Assembly (NCBI GenBank): GCA_015501595.1
Contig: JADNRX010000169.1
Coordinates: forward strand, 1 to 64,000
Direction: 5' to 3'
From: Hymenopellis radicata
Taxonomy: Eukaryota; Basidiomycota; Agaricomycetes; Agaricales; Physalacriaceae
Length of the DNA: 64,000 bases
Every line of letters begins with the position of its first letter. The first letter of the stretch is position 1. Of this stretch, positions 22,957-33,249 are shown in pieces. The position numbers and the translations under genes are program-made. The notes beneath the pieces are model-generated. The model did no database searches. It was not told where the DNA came from and saw only the letters and a program-made list of their open reading frames with translations.

Positions 22957-23404
22957 TCATCGTCGACATGGTCGGGGTGCCCGCAACGACCGTCTTTGTC
23001 GACACTTGCTGTAGTGGTCGTCCGGAGTCTCGCTGACAAGAGGAATATTTGCAGTGAGAATGCCAAGATATTTCAGGAGGGGAGTGAGCAGAAGAAAGGA
23101 CACTGGGAACACGGGGCTCGTAGCGCCGGTCTTCATCGTCAGCTTGACGAGTGGCCGCGACATGGCGGCAAAATTCCGAATCCAAATGCGCACTGTGCCT
23201 GCCATTCCAAGAAATCCCCGGACGTGCTTCACGGTACGACATGGCGGCCAAGTGGTGATCTTTGTGACTGATGTGTCCTCCGGTAGACGGCCATCATAGT
23301 TGCAAGTCTGCCCAAGGACTGGCAACTCTGGGACAGCAAATCGACGAGCAAGCTTCTTGGCGGAAACGGTGGCGCCAGCGTGGCCGAGGCGGTGGAGAAT
23401 GCGA
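22957..23404 (-). pseudogene. Gypsy reverse transcriptase, 3' portion
   Basis: Continues the reverse transcriptase from 25105-26173 once the inserted element is ignored: RILHRLGHAGATVSAKKLAR, then GQTCNYDGRLPE and VRGFLGMAGTVRIWIRNFAA, the typical thumb/connection segment before RNase H. The reading degrades below about 23060. Confidence 0.85.
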
Positions 23405-23523
23405 TGTTAGAATTGGTACACCGGAGGGCGAGTGGCACAGATGATGGCACAAAAGAAACACGCGATTGATTGTGACATGTGACGTAACACAAAACTAAAT
23501 ACAATCTCGACTCCATTCCAACA
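23405..23523 (-). repeat. 3' LTR of the gag-only element
   Basis: 119 bp, identical to 24986-25104, with short terminal inverted repeats (TGTTAGAAT / ATTCCAACA). Flanked on the left by TGCGA. Confidence 0.92.
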
Positions 23524-23756
23524 CACCTCCTGAGTCGAGACACCTCCTCAATCTTTACATCGAAAAATCTCCTTCATCGTCGTGAGTAGACTTCAGGTGG
23601 AGACTACCAAGTGCAGTCTCAATACCCGGTTCGCTCTTCCTCGCCTTCTTCTTTTTCTTCTTCTTCTTGCTTGGGTTTCAGGCGCACTGCTGGCAGATGC
23701 GTCGGCGGTAGCGATGAACATGGAATGAACAGGCGTGTGATATCCAGTATCGGAAA

Positions 23757-24842
23757 CTAAGGCAAAAACCGGCGGTGAGATATTGGAGACGGTGCTGGCC
23801 ACGTTGGGACTGGCAAGCCAGCCTTCGCGAACATCAGGATCCATGTTGTGTGGTTGGGAATATCAAGAACAGCAGCGGCGAAGTGATCTTGGCTGCTAAA
23901 CGCGAGATTGGCGGTCTCAGCACCTGAGTCATCGGATTCCTTAGTGAGCGTGACTTTGGCGTGTTCGCGATTCCGAAGAATGCGGCGGCGAACATCATCG
24001 GGCATGATGGAAACACAGAACTGGGCGAAATGACCGGGAAGACCACACCTGTAGCACACATTGGTGTGATTCTTGGTGTTCGTCCAATCGAATTTATCGG
24101 TAGATGAATGCGAGTGCGACGAGTGTGAGTGTGATGAGGAATGGTCATGGTTTCGATAACCACGTGCGGCACCAGCGAAAACATCTTCAGATCCGTCACC
24201 TCCTTGATTCAGTCCGGGCTGAGTGGGTGACAACTGGGCAAGGCGTGCAGCACGAACGACTGAATCAGCCTTCTGAAGATCGGCCTGCTCCCAAGAGTTT
24301 ATGGCGCTAATGATATCGGGGACGGAACGCATGGGTTTCTCGTTCTGGAGAACGGTCGTGATGGGTGAATAAACCGAGGACAGGGAGTTCATGATTTTGT
24401 CTTGTATCATAAACGGGGGAAGGGCGACGGCAATGTCTTCGAGATTTCTCTCAATTCCAATGACAGCCTGAAGGAAGGTATCGGCAGGATGGTTCATATC
24501 GTGTGTGAGCCCGTTGAGCTTGGACATGAGCGAGGAGCGGGTGGCGGCGTCGGAGTGGGTGTAGAAGGCGGCGAGCTGGGCCCAAAGTAGGCGACCACTT
24601 CTTCCGACACCAGCATTGTTGACCTTCTTCTGGACATCCTGGTCCAGCGTAAGGTAGAGGATACCGTATGCCTTGCTGTTGTTGGCAGTCCAGGTGCGCA
24701 TTTGCACTACGCCACTGGGAATAGGGACAGCCGGGTCAACAGCATCAAAGAGACCCTCAGACATGAGAAGGGCTTCAGCATCGGGTTTCCATGTGTGGTA
24801 GTTCCTGCCTGAGCACTTGGAGATGTCCGATGGTTTGACCAT
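23757..24842 (-). CDS. Copia-type Gag with zinc knuckle
   Basis: From MVKPSDISKCSGRNYHTWKP: an N-terminal retrotransposon Gag (UBN2-like) region of about 240 residues (YHTWKPDAEALLMSEGLFDA, LLWAQLAAFYTHSD, RSSLMSKLNGLTHDM), a His/Ser-rich linker (SHSHSSHSHSSTDK) and a CX2CX4HX4C zinc knuckle, CYRCGLPGHFAQFC. It breaks off where a Copia protease would begin (HTTWIL, where families have WLLDSGA). The frame is open further upstream to 25097, but that part overlaps the LTR. It is intact as a Gag, about 361 residues. Confidence 0.85.
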   Translation of the reverse strand: MVKPSDISKCSGRNYHTWKPDAEALLMSEGLFDAVDPAVPIPSGVVQMRTWTANNSKAYGILYLTLDQDVQKKVNNAGVGRSGRLLWAQLAAFYTHSDAATRSSLMSKLNGLTHDMNHPADTFLQAVIGIERNLEDIAVALPPFMIQDKIMNSLSSVYSPITTVLQNEKPMRSVPDIISAINSWEQADLQKADSVVRAARLAQLSPTQPGLNQGGDGSEDVFAGAARGYRNHDHSSSHSHSSHSHSSTDKFDWTNTKNHTNVCYRCGLPGHFAQFCVSIMPDDVRRRILRNREHAKVTLTKESDDSGAETANLAFSSQDHFAAAVLDIPNHTTWILMFAKAGLPVPTWPAPSPISHRRFLP

Positions 24843-24985
24843 GGCGAGCAGGACAGGCGGGATGAAAGGAAATGGACGAGGATGAAAGGAAATGGATGAG
24901 GTGGGGTTTGCTGATCGTGACAGCGGACAATAGAAAAGCGGACCAGATGAGAACTCTTTAGGCAGCAAGGGGCAATCCCATAACC

Positions 24986-25104
24986 TGTTAGAATTGGTAC
25001 ACCGGAGGGCGAGTGGCACAGATGATGGCACAAAAGAAACACGCGATTGATTGTGACATGTGACGTAACACAAAACTAAATACAATCTCGACTCCATTCC
25101 AACA
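24986..25104 (-). repeat. 5' LTR of the gag-only element
   Basis: Identical to 23405-23523. Followed on the right by TGCGA, the second copy of the target duplication. Confidence 0.92.
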
Positions 25105-26173
25105 TGCGATGGTCATCCAGTAAGTGCAACCATACAAACTTTCGAACTTTGGGATTGTCAGGATGCTTCTCATAGTCCCCGTTAGGCAGCTCAAAACGCG
25201 TCCGACGACCAAGAACTGTGATGTCGTCAATAAAATTCGGAGCAACGTCGGTCTCGTGCTGGAGAAGGAATGCGATGTCATGATGAAAAATATTGACGGA
25301 TGTCGTCCACCCCTGTTGCCGACGTACTAGTACTAATCGCATGGGGCCAAGGTGCGTATCGACCGTCATCACGTCGCGGGATCTAATCGCTACCATCCGC
25401 TGGTTATAGCCCGACATGAGATCAAGACCGGTGTAGATTCCTCGACCCGCGGCGTGGTCGCAATACTGGTCTGGCAGCGGAGGCTGACCTGTTGTCCGGA
25501 TGGTATGCCTATTCATGTCGTCTGGATTGACAACGATTCTGACCTTGCCGTCCTTTTTAGCGACACAAAACCATTGCGTCCGATATGAGCTGTCGGACGG
25601 CTCCCACAAACCAAGGCGGACATTATCTTCGACTTGTTGGATGACTTCCTCACGGATACCAGGCGGAATGGGGATAGATTTACGCGCCCAAGGTTCGTGT
25701 TCAACTAGTGGAAAGATGACGGGACTGAAGTAGTCATCGCGCAGAGTGCCCATTTCCTCATTGGTAAATGAGATGGCTTTCGCGTTGAACATCAAAACAT
25801 TAACAGCCAGGGCGCGCTCTTCAGGGAGCAAGAAGTCGTTATCAAGGATGCCGAGGGACTCAAGACGTTCCTGAGTCAGTCGGTCGGATGGGACAAAGGG
25901 AGTGGGGAATGGGGAAAGCTCGGGGAGAGAGAGAAGAGGGTCTTCGGGAAATTGTCGTCGTACTTTTGCTTCCTCGGGGAGTACTGCGGGGACTGGGTTG
26001 GCTTTCTTGTCAACACTCTTGTAGAGTAGTGTATCTGCCATATGATTGAATGAGAATGTTTCTTTCAGCACAGAATGAACAAAAGAGTTAGTCTGTTTTT
26101 TATTGTCAACTCGCAGGTCGCCCTTCCCAATTGGGACACACCAAGCACAACCAAAGAACGCGCCTCGCGCCAA
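25105..26173 (-). pseudogene. Gypsy reverse transcriptase, 5' portion
   Basis: Contains FNHMADTLLYKSVDKKANPV, PFVPSDRLTQERLESLGI, WFCVAKKDGKVRIVVNP, GIYTGLDLMSGYNQRMVAIR and FIDDITVLG. FIDD stands at the catalytic YxDD position. The protein is cut at 25104 by the gag-only LTR element and resumes in frame at 23404. No start codon of its own is expected; the apparent N-terminus is new sequence from the insertion upstream. Confidence 0.85.
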
Positions 26174-26198
26174 TTACAGCTAATTGCAAATCGATAGG

Positions 26199-26463
26199 CC
26201 GCTCCTGCTCAACACGTCGTTGGAGCGGACTTTGAATTGGCCCATCAGCCGGCCACTTGAGGCCATTGAGCAGACACTTTTGGCCGAGATAAAAATGTTG
26301 CATCTTCACCAGTATATGGACATCCCATAATAGAAATGGAATGAACAGGTAGATACAACAGCGAGCGTACTAGATGGTGAGAGAAGGAAGCTTAGCTATG
26401 GCGGCACGATCGGCTGATGAGCTAATTCAGACTCCGCTCCAACGACGTCTTGAGCAGGAGTGG
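26199..26463. repeat. 53-bp inverted repeat interrupting Gypsy pol
   Basis: Arms 26199-26251 and 26411-26463 are inverted copies with about six mismatches, separated by about 160 bp. The direct repeat CCTTCCCAAT occurs at 26122-26131 and 26465-26474, which would fit a 9-10-bp target duplication. The insertion separates protease from reverse transcriptase and brings stop codons. It may be a MITE-like element, but the arms do not reach the putative target duplication on the left. Confidence 0.6.
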
Positions 26464-26535
26464 ACCTTCCCAATGTGGCCCCGAGATACCCGAAGGTCGA
26501 CCTACGCCTTCTTGTGCGCAATCAAAATCAGACCA

Positions 26536-27620
26536 TTATATCCATATTTTTCCCTCATCTCTCTCAAAAAAAAATTTCGGTATATTATTGGTCTGACTAG
26601 GGAGACTAACACCGGATGCCGTCTCCCACTTTTCCAGACGGACGGCGCGCTGCCACGGACGACCCAGCAGGATGCGATAAGGAGCTTTTGGGACGATAAA
26701 GGCGTGGGCAATAGTCTTCATGCCATCGACGTCAAGCTGGACTTGTTCAGCGCATCCAGGTAATTCGTCTTTTGCACCGCTAGCAGTTTCCATAATTAAA
26801 CGCCTGTGCTGATTGACGTCTAGGCCGCATTCTTTGGCAAGATCTTCGCGAATTACGACTATTTCTGAGCCCTCATCTAAGAGAGCGAGTTCGTGCTGCT
26901 TGCCGGCTACAACGATGTCAATGACACGGAGCGGCGTAGTGAAATCAAGAGGGGGAGCAGGACATGGATGGGTGATGGAAATTGGAGGAGATAGGATATT
27001 GGCTGCTACAGCAGCAGCATCGTTGGGAATACGGTTGGTGCGTTCATGGTTGACAGCTTCCTTGACCAGATCTTTACTGATTGCATACAGGTCGCGCACT
27101 GGGAGAGTAATTGGCGCGTCCAGGATCTGATTGTAAACGCGATGGATGGCAGATGGATCATCAACTTTAGACTCGAGTCGGTAGGCGGGATGGCGGGGAT
27201 CATGGGGAATATGAGGTGTGAAATCTTCCTCCTTCTTCTTTGCTTGTGCTGACTTCCTTTCGGTGAATAGTGGAGCGGGCGCGGGTTGTTCGTCAACGGG
27301 CTGGATGTCATCTTCCTCAGCGTGCACGGCCTTCGGTGGCTCCTCTGCATCGGCGCTGGGTTCTTCTTCGGCGGTTTTTGTGACGGACTTCTTTGCTTGG
27401 GCTCGGGTTACTGCTGCGACGTCGGCGGAATCCTCTACATCGCTGGACGCCATCCTCAAAAATCCCCACCAGACATCCTCAGTGGGGTCCTCTTCAACTT
27501 CTTCCTTCTTGTCGACAATTTGTTCTTCAACTTCCTCCTCCTCTTCAACTCCATCCTCTACCTCTTCCACGATTGCTGCGCTCGTGCAAGCGTGGCCTAC
27601 GTCAATCGCCGTGCGACCTA
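26536..27620 (-). CDS. Gypsy pol N-terminal region with aspartic protease
   Basis: An acidic N-terminal stretch (EEVEDGVEEEEEVEEQIVDK), then a basic/Lys region, then a retropepsin-like core LLDEGSEIVVIREDLAKECG (Asp-x-Gly-Ser), and ILLGRPWQRAV as the usual second conserved segment. The frame overlaps the end of gag at -1: upstream of the first Met it reads GFLGRTAIDVGHACTSAAIV across the gag stop. It ends at a stop near 26536 created by the downstream insertion. Confidence 0.8.
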
Positions 27621-28829
27621 AAAATCCTTCTTCTTCGGAGCGGGAACGGAGGCATTGGCTGGCTCAGGCAGTGAGCCGCCAAAGATATCGTCGACGGAGT
27701 ATTTGAAACCACGGCGCTGTGGGTGGCGGCGAATTAGGCTACCATTCCGGAGGCAAAACTTCCGATTGGAGATGATGATACGTCCAGCGTCGACGTAGAT
27801 GGGCACCCACGGGCACTCAGCGACGAAATGAGGGCCTGCACAGAAGTAGCAGCCATCCTGCATGTCGTTGGATTGGGGGAAATGATTGTGACCGTCGTTG
27901 CGCTGTAAGGCAGGGTTCTTGAACTGGTAAGTGGTCGCATATGTCGACCCCAACGACGATTGACTAAGGCTTTGAACTAGGGGCTGCAGCATTTGCTGAA
28001 AGGCTGTGGTCTGAGCAAGCGATAACTTCTCGAGTGCCGCCTGTAGATCGTCGACGGTGTGACCGGCTACCTTCTTGGTCTGTACTGCCGGGGCTGGTGC
28101 AGCATCAGAGTCGGACTCGTCAGAATCAGAGCGGGCAGCCTTCTTCGCCTTGGATTTCGCTTTCCTGGACCGTCGTTTGCGAATAGGCTCGTCGTCGGAG
28201 GAAGAATCGGACTCATCATCAGAGTCGGTATCATAGACGGTGGCCCGTAGGACCCAACGACCAGCAGCGAGGACTTTAGAAATGTCTGGAGGAGTCTCCC
28301 TGGTCCACGTCGCGTCGATCTGGCAAATGCGATCCTCCAGTCGCTGCTGCAGACGACGATCGAAGCCCTTCCAGAAGGCACGTTTCACCTCAGTGTCGGA
28401 TATGACACTTTTCTTCTTCAGTGCCCCAGAGACTGGCGTGAACTGGCGGTGGTACTTGTCGAGGTCGGCTTCGCTTCGGAAGCCACGGCGCCTCCACTTG
28501 CGGGTAATGTCCTGCAGCTCGCGAAGAGTGTACTTGCGCTTTCGCGATGCGTAAAAGTTGTCGGTGAGTTCCTTTTTGAATTTATCCCAGTGGCACTTGC
28601 TGACATCCGTGTCGTAGCCATCAGCAGTCCGCCAGAGCTGCTTAGACTCATGGTCAGCGTAGCGCAGGGCGGCGTGTACACGATCGCCGCCAGTGACTTT
28701 GTGGGTCTTCGCGAGTTCCTCAAACTCGAAAAGAAAATCGTCCAGCTCGTTAATGCTGTCGGACGAGAAGTGCGGGGCGTCCTCGCTGCGTGGGCCTGGC
28801 ATGGCTCCAATTCCTGTTGCCGCGGACAT
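27618..28829 (-). CDS. Gypsy Gag
   Basis: Start chosen at MSAATGIGAMPGPRSED; the frame is open 75 codons further up to 29054 with a Pro/Arg-rich, less Gag-like sequence. The capsid-like region includes DDFLFEFEELAKTHKVTGGD and KKELTDNFYASRKRKYTLRE. A charged linker (SDDEPIRKRRSRKAKSKAKK) and a zinc knuckle of CX2CX3HX4C form (CYFCAGPHFVAEC) follow. It ends KKKDF, with pol in the -1 frame over the stop. Confidence 0.85.
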   Translation of the reverse strand: MSAATGIGAMPGPRSEDAPHFSSDSINELDDFLFEFEELAKTHKVTGGDRVHAALRYADHESKQLWRTADGYDTDVSKCHWDKFKKELTDNFYASRKRKYTLRELQDITRKWRRRGFRSEADLDKYHRQFTPVSGALKKKSVISDTEVKRAFWKGFDRRLQQRLEDRICQIDATWTRETPPDISKVLAAGRWVLRATVYDTDSDDESDSSSDDEPIRKRRSRKAKSKAKKAARSDSDESDSDAAPAPAVQTKKVAGHTVDDLQAALEKLSLAQTTAFQQMLQPLVQSLSQSSLGSTYATTYQFKNPALQRNDGHNHFPQSNDMQDGCYFCAGPHFVAECPWVPIYVDAGRIIISNRKFCLRNGSLIRRHPQRRGFKYSVDDIFGGSLPEPANASVPAPKKKDF

Positions 28830-30096
28830 GACTGGCGGTAATGGAGGGGGTAGTGGGACTGGTGATGGGGAAGGGGTACGGTAGTGGCGACGGTGGCGAC
28901 GGAGTGAGCAAACTGAGTGGTGATAACGGAGGAGAGGGTGATGTGCGAAGAGGCGGTAACGGCGGAGTGCTGAGGGGCGATAACGGAAGGAGTGGGGAAC
29001 GGTTCTCTGCCGGAGAAGGTGTTCGTGAGGGGAGATCAAGAAAAGAGAATTCAAGTGGTGGGAGCGGTGCGGGCGATGGTGGAAGAGAGAAAGGTGGAAG
29101 ACCTAGCTCTGGGATGGGGGCAAGAACTGACGGTCGGACGGGGACGGAGTAACGGGGTGGAAGACGGGCTCAGAAAGAGTGGATGGGCCTGCAAACTGCA
29201 GACGGCTGAAACGCCCGGGAAGAGCTGAAGGTGCAGTAGCAGGATCACGAGGAGTAGCGGGGCAGATGTCACGGTTAGCAGCAGCACGACGGCGCTCTGC
29301 GTTTCTCGCGCGGATGATGGATTCGGGGTCGTCGACAGCAGGTAGGAGGCTGCGTCGAGCGCGTCGGTCGGCCGTGATGGGTGCACTGGACTGCACACGG
29401 AGTGGAATACGCGACAGACGACGCGGATCTGAAGGTCTGCGGTCGTTCGAGAAAGCGGTGGGCTCCAGATGTAGGTACTAGGTACCGTTCTTCCGAGCAA
29501 TACGGACAACAAATGGGAGGAGAATTGAGATGCTATTTCCTGTGTATCGAGAGGGTATAAGTACTGTACATACAATGGTCCTAGCTACAATAAGAGATGG
29601 TCCAATAATGAGAGGGAACAATAAGTGAACCGGAAAGGGAATAAGAGAATAAGAGAGATGGTCTGAGTGTAAGTACAGGGTAATGGTCCGTGTGCGCCAA
29701 GCATGGCCCAAGTTGCCTCAGGCTCTCAGTAGAATTATGAGGAAGCTCACTCAGCGTATCGATCAGTACGCCTTTCTCCCTACCACCGGTTACTCGTCGT
29801 TAGTGGACGAACGATGACATGGGTAGTGTTATGAGATGCCCGTCGATGCGCCCGTATCAATTGTTTTTCTTCCTTGAAGCCTGTCACTTGTTGGCGATGG
29901 TCACTAATTTCTCGGGAAATATGTTGACTGAAGAGCGAGAGGTACAACACGAGGAGAGAGACGATAACGATACAACGAGTGTAGAGTAATAGATGCGAGT
30001 GTGGTATATAGTACAGACTGATGTTAACCTAAAAAGACGAGAAACTAATGAACTTGGGAGGAGCCGACTGCCGTCGGCGGAACCCTTGCCAGACGT
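28830..30096. other. Gypsy 5' leader/LTR region and junction to Helitron relic
   Basis: On the minus strand this should hold the Gypsy 5' leader and LTR. A CTACATCTGGAGCCC sequence near 29470 could be the LTR end and primer site. No LTR borders could be fixed, and no gene is recognised from 29580 to 30096. Confidence 0.3.
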
Positions 30097-31051
30097 ATGA
30101 GAACAGAGATCGTTGTATCGTACATGGTAGGTAGTTATTACAGCATTCAGGACACGATCGAGCAAAAGATGGGACGCATGATATACGAGGAATTTACGAC
30201 GGTTGTAATTCTGAAAGAGCAGATCAGAGTGACGGACGTCGGTTGGCGAACATTCCTCACTCACCTTCGGAACGGCCGTGTAGAAGACAGTGATGTTGCG
30301 ATGTTGAAAGATTTCATGATTAGTGATGGAAAAGGGCCGGACTACACAGAGGATGCCTGGAGGGACATGTGTCTGGTTACGCCACGTCACGCCGTACGGA
30401 CAGAATGGAATCAAGAAGCGATTCGAAAACATTGCAAGGATAACGGTCAGCGCCTGTATGTATCACATGCGGAGGATACGACGAGTGGACGACCATTGAC
30501 GTTGCGGAACGATATGCAATGGCTTCAAGAAAGCCAGCGAAAGGAAAAAGGAGGAAGGGTGATCTGCCAGAAACAGTATACAGGAGCAAAGGTATTGGTG
30601 ACACAAAACATCGAGACAGACCTCGATATCGCTAATGGAACGCGCGCGGAAATCGTGGACATCATATTGGACGAACGGGAACCAGCGATAGACGACAACG
30701 CGATTGTTGTGGAATTGAAGTATCCGCCGGCTGGAATTTTGGTGAAACTGAAAAAGACGCGACTAAAACGACTTGCGGGTCTGGATGAACGCGTTGTACA
30801 GATACGACCTGCAATACAGAAGATGAGAATTGGTATGGGTGGGCGGGGAAGGAAACAGAAAACACGCACCGTTACGCGGACCCAGTATCCCATTACACCC
30901 GCATACGCTTTACCGATTACCGCTCGCAGGGGCAGACGATTGCCAGTATTCTCGCCGAACTCGCAAAGCCGCCAAGCGGACGGTTAAGTTTGTTCAACAT
31001 GTACGTCGCACTATCACGGAGTTCCGGTCGCAAGACGATTCGATTATTGCG
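30097..31051 (+). pseudogene. Helitron Pif1-type helicase, C-terminal part
   Basis: GRMIYEEFTTVVILKEQIRV, MCLVTPRHAVRTEWNQEAIR, VLVTQNIETDLDIANGTRAE and KYPPAGILVKLKKTRLKRL are the C-terminal half of the SF1 helicase of fungal Helitrons. Near 30905 a single-base loss shifts the frame; in the next frame FTDYRSQGQTI and LFNMYVALSRSSGRKTI continue motifs V and VI to the stop. The N-terminal ATPase motifs (Walker A/B) are missing. Inactive. Confidence 0.85.
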
Positions 31052-31327
31052 CGATATATTGACGTAGACGCGTTGAAGGAGGACATGATGTTGAATTGAT
31101 GCAGGAAGATGAGAGGCTAGAGATGATGAATGATGACACGAAACAAAGATGGTTAGAAATTACACGCACACACGATTGAAATCACATTGGATGATGAGAA
31201 CGCGGGCGGAAGAGTAAAAGATACGGCAAAGAGAGGGGCTGTGAGATGTATTTGCACATGTTTATGTTTTAACATGAAAAGTGGGACAATAGTAGTAGTA
31301 GTAGTATTTAATAAGACCGAAGAGAAC

Positions 31328-31347
31328 CCTTGTCTAGCAAGGCCTAG
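31328..31347 (+). other. Small hairpin with CTAG, possible Helitron 3' end
   Basis: CCTTG-TCTAG-CAAGG hairpin at once followed by CCTAG, about 250 bp after the helicase relic. Helitron ends have a hairpin and then CTRR, but the normal spacing of about 10 nt is absent. Confidence 0.25.
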
Positions 31348-31432
31348 GGAATGTAAATGTTGATGGAACTGATATCATGATGCGAAGGAATCAAGACTCG
31401 AGAATTCTGGTTGTAAGGACCCAAAGAGGATT

Positions 31433-32390
31433 CTATCTCAACTTGAACAAGTCGGTGAGAGTGAGGTCTAATAGACCGATGTGGGGCATGAACGCGGTCG
31501 AGGAGGAGGGACCAACTTGTTCGTCGGACGGCGTAGGGTATGCAGATGCCGCCATTTGCTCATAGTCAACACTGAGCTGTACAAATATCAGACGCTTCAA
31601 GACGAGGACGAGGAACAGGTGGACGTACCCAGGAATCATCGAATGAGCCTGGATCGATCGCTGGCGAAGCTGAGACAAGACTGACAGAATCGGAGGGTGG
31701 CGTAGAGTAAGGCGCGTTGCTGGGCGAAGCGAAGGGTGACGATTGGTATGTATAGCCGAAGCGGTCTGCATCCACCTATACAATAATTCGTGTCAGACAC
31801 GTCAATGTGAGCAAGGAGAATGATGAAGTTTAGTACCTTGTTGGAGTGTACAAATCCTGGCCCGAGCGCATCTGCTAAGGATGACTGGAAGAAGGGGCTG
31901 GCAGTGGGCAGAGCGTCGTGTCGCGTAGTCCATGAGACGAAGTAAATGGAAGGCCAGGCTCAACGGCGTACGGCGGGAAATAAGGAGGGTAGTAGAAGTT
32001 CCGATCTTCGAGTGTTGGAGATGTCGGAAATTGGAACGTGCGCGTAACAGGCTGTTGATGTGGTTCTACGTTTCTTTCATGTTTCTGATTGGCGATGAAC
32101 GCGTTTGACGCGTCTGCGGACAAAGCGAAGCCGGAATCGAACTATAACAGAATGTGAACTTCGCCGCGTCGAAATGAACAGAGATATTTCATACCATTAT
32201 TCCGTGGCTGTACGATGTTCCCTGGCTACTACGCGAATTGTCCCAGTGCCCGGCCTGCGGGTTCTGCTGTACAGCATCGTCGACTGGCGTGTGCTGCTCA
32301 TGAGAAGTCTTCGGAGTGACTAGTACATTCCAATGAACGGGTTGGGCCTTCGGCAAGCGCGGCGTGTCCGGGGCAACAGCGGGTGATTAA
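31433..32390 (-). CDS. Unknown Pro/Ser-rich protein, 5'-truncated
   Basis: At least four minus-strand segments join by short introns: HWNVLVTPKTSHEQ..., SADASNAFIANQKHERNVEP and FQFPTSPTLEDRNFYYPPYF, then VDADRFGYTYQSSPFASPSN, and a last exon MAASAYPTPSDEQVGPSSST ending at 31433. The composition is Pro, Ser and Tyr rich and looks intrinsically disordered, as in the tail of a fungal transcription regulator. Upstream of 32390 an in-frame stop interrupts the reading and no start codon was found. No family recognised. Confidence 0.4.
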
Positions 32391-32558
32391 GTGATAATCT
32401 GTTTCTCTTGGCGATAAAATGTGTATGCCAGACTGCCTCCCTTTGCGCTATGCAAATTTGGTTGCATAGCTTGGAATTTTCCCTCGCAATGTGCCTCCCG
32501 TATATACACTAACAAAGGACGGTCAATACAACGAAGAGAAGTTAAGTTGATGAATTAC

Positions 32559-33000
32559 TAGAGGAACAGGCAGTCTTCCTGGTCGATGTTCGCCGCCCTC
32601 TCCTCCAGATCGGGATATGGATTTGTAGGCGCTCGACCGCCTGAGGCTTGGAGACACGCAGGCGGCTGCTGAGTCGCGTCCTGAATTGCGCGAGTGACGC
32701 TACTACATAGGAGGCTCTTTCCATCTCAAGGACTCTATCGGCCGGACACGTCGACACGAGTGCACCTTGACAAATAGCAAAGTACTTCATACCGACTGGC
32801 GGAGCTGCATAGCGGATACCGAGGAATTGGGAGATGTTTGCGGAGTATGCACCTCGGTAGGTGGCGTACCCGAGGTCGCCAGTAGGCGTCGCTGCGTACA
32901 CTTGATGAGACAGGACAAACACGAACAGGACGCCGACACAAAGCAACAAGAGCGCCACGAGATGCTGGAGCGTCCGACGGTCCCGTTCGACTTCCTTCAC
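32559..33000 (-). pseudogene. Carboxylesterase (type B) N-terminal fragment
   Basis: Starts with a hydrophobic segment (HLVALLLLCVGVLFVFVL), then GDLGYATYRGAYSANISQFL and GIRYAAPPVG, the hallmark N-terminus of type-B carboxylesterases. The frame then shifts: the neighbouring frame reads QQPPACLQASGGRAPTNPYP and ANIDQEDCLFL, the next conserved family segment, followed by a stop. The catalytic Ser region (GxSxG) is absent. It is an isolated, broken fragment, related to the one at 49180-49650. Confidence 0.75.
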
Positions 33001-33249
33001 TAGATATAGCCTGAATTCCTCTTGGCTTGATGAAAACTCTATTAGAGCAAGTTGAATGATGAATGTTGGAGTCGGGCCATCGTTGAGTGCTGTTTAAACT
33101 ACAGAATTCTATTGAATCTTCATGAGCACGGTGATGAAGGAGGCAGAGGGTTAGTACAATTATTGCCTCCGCCGTTAGAGACGTCAAGTCCGGCGTTCCC
33201 AAGATACCACTCACAGAGCATTGGTCCTGTGATTCGCAATATCCCACTA

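Larger units (their letters stand above)
23405..25104 (-). mobile_element. 1.7-kb gag-only LTR retrotransposon (Copia-derived)
   Basis: Two identical 119-bp LTRs (23405-23523 and 24986-25104) start TGTTAG and end AACA, and the element is flanked by the 5-bp duplication TGCGA on both sides. Internally there is only a Gag frame; protease, integrase and reverse transcriptase are missing. On the minus strand the first bases after the 5' LTR are GGTTATGGGATTG, similar to the half-tRNA-iMet primer site of Copia elements, and a purine-rich stretch (CAGGAGGTG) precedes the 3' LTR. Identical LTRs mean a recent insertion, which must have used Pol supplied by another element. Confidence 0.9.
21576..29480 (-). 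mobile_element. Gypsy-type LTR retrotransposon, degraded
   Basis: Gag, protease, reverse transcriptase and integrase remnants lie in normal order on the minus strand. The 5' side should carry an LTR and primer-binding site near 29.4-29.9 kb, but I could not define LTR borders and found no matching 3' LTR near 21.2-21.6 kb, so the 3' end appears truncated. It is interrupted by a gag-only LTR element (23405-25104) and by a short insertion with an inverted repeat (about 26132-26464). Confidence 0.8.

Noticed and set aside
27218..27706. Plus-strand frame antisense to Gypsy gag-pol
   Set aside because: A Ser-rich mirror of the acidic pol linker; the minus-strand reading is clearly the real one.
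31161..31377. Helitron 3' end at the GTA repeat
   Set aside because: The short GTA run near 31300 is a simple microsatellite, and the hairpin-CTAG spacing is wrong, so only a weak candidate was kept.
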